The notes under the pieces are model-generated. The model was not told the DNA's origin. It did not search any database and worked only from the letters and a program-made list of their open reading frames with translations. DNA of 54,587 nucleotides from Planctomycetaceae bacterium (lineage in GTDB: Bacteria > Planctomycetota > Planctomycetia > Pirellulales > Thermoguttaceae), in assembly GCA_031283515.1 (NCBI GenBank), contig JAITBS010000077.1:1-54587 (forward strand). Reading direction: 5' to 3'. Shown piece after piece: positions 52,620 to 54,587 of this stretch (the stretch's first letter is position 1; the number at the start of each line of letters is the position of its first letter). Both the position numbers and the translations under genes were made by a program.

Positions 52620-52826
52620 TGTCGTTACTTTCTGTTTCAATTTCAGATAGATGTTGTTGATTTTCGGATTGGTTATAAATTTACAATAATGATTCAGTAA
52701 TATTTCAGTGGAATTTCCATAGATCATTGATTTATAACCGGTTTTGAAGTTGAAATCAAGATGCGGCGATCTTTCGCTGAAAGGTCATCTAAGTGGTATG
52801 ATGTAACTGTTTATTTTATTAACAGA

Positions 52827-52977
52827 GTCCGCAGATTAGGCAGATTTTTTAAAACGTTTATTGAAATTGAATATAATCCCAGTCTTCAGTTTATTCTCTT
52901 TTCGTAGTTTTGTTATTTTTTCTGTTTCGTGATTCTCAAAAAAATAATCTCTCAAAATCTGCGTAATCTGCGGACTA
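52827..52977. repeat. Inverted pair of family (iii) motifs upstream of nifH
   Basis: GAGTCCGCAGATTAGGCAGA (52826-52845) is mirrored at 52955-52977 by AAAATCTGCGTAATCTGCGG, about 110 nt apart. A single MITE-type terminus (GTAATATTTCAGTGGAA) lies at 52697-52713. Apart from these and the sigma-54-type site, the 52620-53314 region has no feature I can support. Confidence 0.75.
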
Positions 52978-53225
52978 AAAATCTGCAATTTCTGCCGAGA
53001 TATTATTCGGTTTATCTGTTTTTTAATTTTGAATTTGGTGTACAAAGGTGAAATTCTACATTTTTGTATGGTTTTTCTTTTAAAAACAGAAATGTAATTT
53101 TTAATGAATTTTGATATTGTTCTATGAAACTCATTTTAACTAAATTCTAACATATTTCGTACATTTTGGTAGGAATTTTGATTAAAATGTTCTTTTTTTG
53201 CCTTTTTTTCTATGATAGGAATTGT

Positions 53226-53242
53226 TTGGCACATTTAATGCA
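53226..53242 (+). promoter_or_regulatory. Sigma-54-type (-24/-12) promoter of nifH
   Basis: TTGGCACATTTAATGCA: the invariant GG (53228-53229) and GC (53240-53241) are exactly 10 bp apart, and TTGGCAC is a full match to the -24 box. The -12 box is ATGCA instead of TTGCA. Transcription would start near 53253, about 60 nt upstream of the ATG. NifH genes are classically sigma-54/NifA controlled. I found no convincing TGT-N10-ACA activator site upstream. Confidence 0.7.
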
Positions 53243-53314
53243 ATGTATTGATTTTCATGTTATTGATTATGACGTTTCCGTTATGGAATTACTTTACATG
53301 TTGAGAGAAAAATT

Positions 53315-54139
53315 ATGAGAAAGATTGCTATTTATGGTAAGGGTGGTATTGGAAAGTCCACTACCACGCAAAATACTGTCGCCGCATTAGCGGAGATGGG
53401 GAAAAATATGATGGTTGTCGGTTGTGATCCGAAAGCCGATTCAACGCGGCTTTTGTTAAACGGTTTGGCACAAAAAACTGTTCTTGATACTCTTCGGACA
53501 GAGGGTGAAGACCTTGATCTTGAAGACGTAGTCAAGACTGGTTTTAAGGGAACGCGTTGTGTCGAATCCGGTGGTCCTGAACCGGGAGTCGGATGTGCGG
53601 GACGAGGAATTATCACGTCGATTAATCTCTTGGAACAACTGGGTGCTTTCGATCCCAAATACAAACTCGATTACACATTTTACGATGTTCTAGGCGATGT
53701 TGTTTGCGGCGGTTTCGCAATGCCTATTCGTGACGGAAAAGCGGAAGAGATTTATATTGTCTGTTCCGGTGAGATGATGGCAATGTATGCTGCAAACAAT
53801 ATTTGTAAAGGAATTCGCAAGTTTGCCGAAGCCGGAACGGTACGGCTTGGCGGTTTAATTTGTAACAGCCGCAAGGTTGATCGTGAAGCGGAACTGATTA
53901 TGGCTCTTGCGTCTAAACTTGGAACGCAAATGATTCATTTTGTTCCTCGCGATAACATGGTGCAACGTGCGGAAATCAATAAGAAAACGGTAATTGATTA
54001 CGACGCCACTGTTGCGCAAGCCGACGAATACCGCAAACTGGCAGCAGCAATTGAAAAAAATACACAATTTATTGTCCCGAATCCGCTTGAAATTTCAGAA
54101 CTTGAGTCATTGCTTATGGAATTTGGAATCGCGGATTAG
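53315..54139 (+). CDS. nifH: Nitrogenase iron protein
   Basis: A 274-residue dinitrogenase reductase, which passes electrons to the MoFe protein with ATP hydrolysis. It has YGKGGIGKSTTTQN (P-loop), VVGCDPKADSTRLLL (switch I), ESGGPEPGVGCAGRGIITSI (first cluster Cys and the Arg site after it), YDVLGDVVCGGFAMPIRDGK (second Cys), CSGEMMAMYAANNICKGI and GTQMIHFVPRDNMVQRAE. The wording throughout (TEGEDLDLEDV, LEQLGAF, QADEYRKLA) fits cluster III NifH of strict anaerobes. All key residues are intact. It is alone: nifI1/nifI2, nifD and nifK do not follow within the window. Instead a secreted-protein start begins 64 bp later. It could serve a nitrogenase encoded elsewhere. Confidence 0.94.
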   Translation: MRKIAIYGKGGIGKSTTTQNTVAALAEMGKNMMVVGCDPKADSTRLLLNGLAQKTVLDTLRTEGEDLDLEDVVKTGFKGTRCVESGGPEPGVGCAGRGIITSINLLEQLGAFDPKYKLDYTFYDVLGDVVCGGFAMPIRDGKAEEIYIVCSGEMMAMYAANNICKGIRKFAEAGTVRLGGLICNSRKVDREAELIMALASKLGTQMIHFVPRDNMVQRAEINKKTVIDYDATVAQADEYRKLAAAIEKNTQFIVPNPLEISELESLLMEFGIAD

Positions 54140-54203
54140 AAACGCAAGTGTAATTGTTCAAAAAAAATTTTTAGTTATAATAAAAATTTGGAAAATTTGT
54201 AAC

Positions 54204-54437
54204 ATGCCAAGAAATCATTCATTACTTAAAAAGATTACCGAAACTATTTTTGGTAACACAATTAACAAAACGCCAAAACTAAGAATGTTTCATAAACGAA
54301 TACTCAGTTTTGAATCGTTGGAGAACCGTGAACTTCTTTCTGTTACATCTTATTTTAATAATGATGGTACGATTAACAAAACGGATTATGAAGCACGACA
54401 TGGTGTGTTTGTAATTGTAACAATCCGTTTTATTTAA
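54204..54437 (+). CDS. Start of a planctomycete secreted protein, apparently truncated
   Basis: 77 residues from ATG 54204. A basic N-terminus (MPRNHSLLKKITETIFG) is followed by MFHKRILSFESLENRELLSV. This is the LExRELLSVT motif typical of the beginning of large planctomycete exported or dockerin-type proteins, which normally run for hundreds of residues. Here the frame stops at 54437 after FVIVTIRFI. The following ~150 bases contain protein-like stretches in the other two frames (MNPPYNTPIVGSDDTG from 54440, and LGNDVFDACALTIGV from about 54520), suggesting frameshifts. The gene runs out of the window, so this may be a pseudogene. Confidence 0.55.
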   Translation: MPRNHSLLKKITETIFGNTINKTPKLRMFHKRILSFESLENRELLSVTSYFNNDGTINKTDYEARHGVFVIVTIRFI

Positions 54438-54587
54438 GTATGAATCCGCCATATAATACACCAATTGTAGGATCAGATGATACTGGACGTACTGGTTTTG
54501 GTAATCACGCATTTACATGCTTGGTAACGATGTTTTTGATGCTTGTGCTCTTACCATTGGTGTATCGTTTAATAATTACCTTACAAC

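Noticed and set aside
54440..54587. Separate gene starting at ATG 54440
   Set aside because: There is no Shine-Dalgarno. The segment is more likely part of a frame-disrupted secreted protein and runs off the window.

Overview
The window looks like a chromosomal segment of an AT-rich, uncultured member of the Planctomycetes, probably of the Pirellulales/Thermoguttaceae type. The evidence is a DUF1559 prepilin-like protein with the planctomycete N- and C-terminal signatures, a secreted-protein start carrying the LENRELLSVT motif, a Ser/Thr kinase of planctomycete layout, a fused SecDF and a very acidic small protein. Flagellar genes and a cluster III-type nifH suggest a motile anaerobe, possibly from a gut. 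That habitat is inference. I found no rRNA, tRNA or CRISPR array.

Layout. 0-6 kb: a large secreted GH106-like glycosidase, an LpoB-like lipoprotein and a P-loop-less ATPase-like protein. 6-11.7 kb: a ROK kinase fused to an Mth938/DUF498 domain, a lipoprotein, rsgA and two unknowns. 11.7-13.5 kb: rpsP-trmD-rplS. 13.9-18.2 kb: a promoter with a structured leader ahead of a 71-residue protein, a second ROK kinase, a COG3014-like lipoprotein and the acidic protein. 18.6-25.2 kb: yajC-secDF, aroA and two tatA/B-type genes, that is, export functions. 25.3-27.0 kb: an Rpn-family nuclease whose C-terminal part is duplicated twice in tandem. 27-33 kb: larC, argB, rpsR, a repeat island, cinA and a decayed transposase. 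33-36.3 kb: a kinase and a methyltransferase. 36.6-41.5 kb: a minus-strand flagellar rod/ring set, flgG-flgA-flgH-flgI-flgJ. 42-49.7 kb: a promoter with a long structured leader ahead of a DUF1559 gene, a 1393-residue vWA protein and a second PD-(D/E)XK nuclease. 49.8-54.6 kb: a prenyl diphosphate synthase, an ABC transporter fusion, nifH behind a sigma-54-type promoter, and the start of a secreted protein.

The intergenic space is dominated by three dispersed repeat families. (i) REP-like palindromes have a GCAAGCG/CGCTTGC core and arms built of 7-mers (TAGTTGA, TAGTGAA and similar). They often touch start or stop codons, including those inside the flagellar operon. (ii) MITE-like elements are bounded by inverted GTAATCTATCAGTGGAA ends and often contain family (i). 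(iii) A third family is made of paired TCTGCGTAATCTGCGGACT motifs. A 0.7-kb 21-bp minisatellite lies upstream of rpsR and downstream of cinA.

The strongest candidate for something new is the Rpn locus. A nuclease gene with an internal Shine-Dalgarno and ATG is followed by two free-standing copies of exactly the internally started C-terminal product. Each copy has its own Shine-Dalgarno and a different number of 4-residue repeats. This resembles a known intragenic toxin/antitoxin arrangement that has been copied out into an array. The two structured leaders and the ROK-Mth938 fusion come next.
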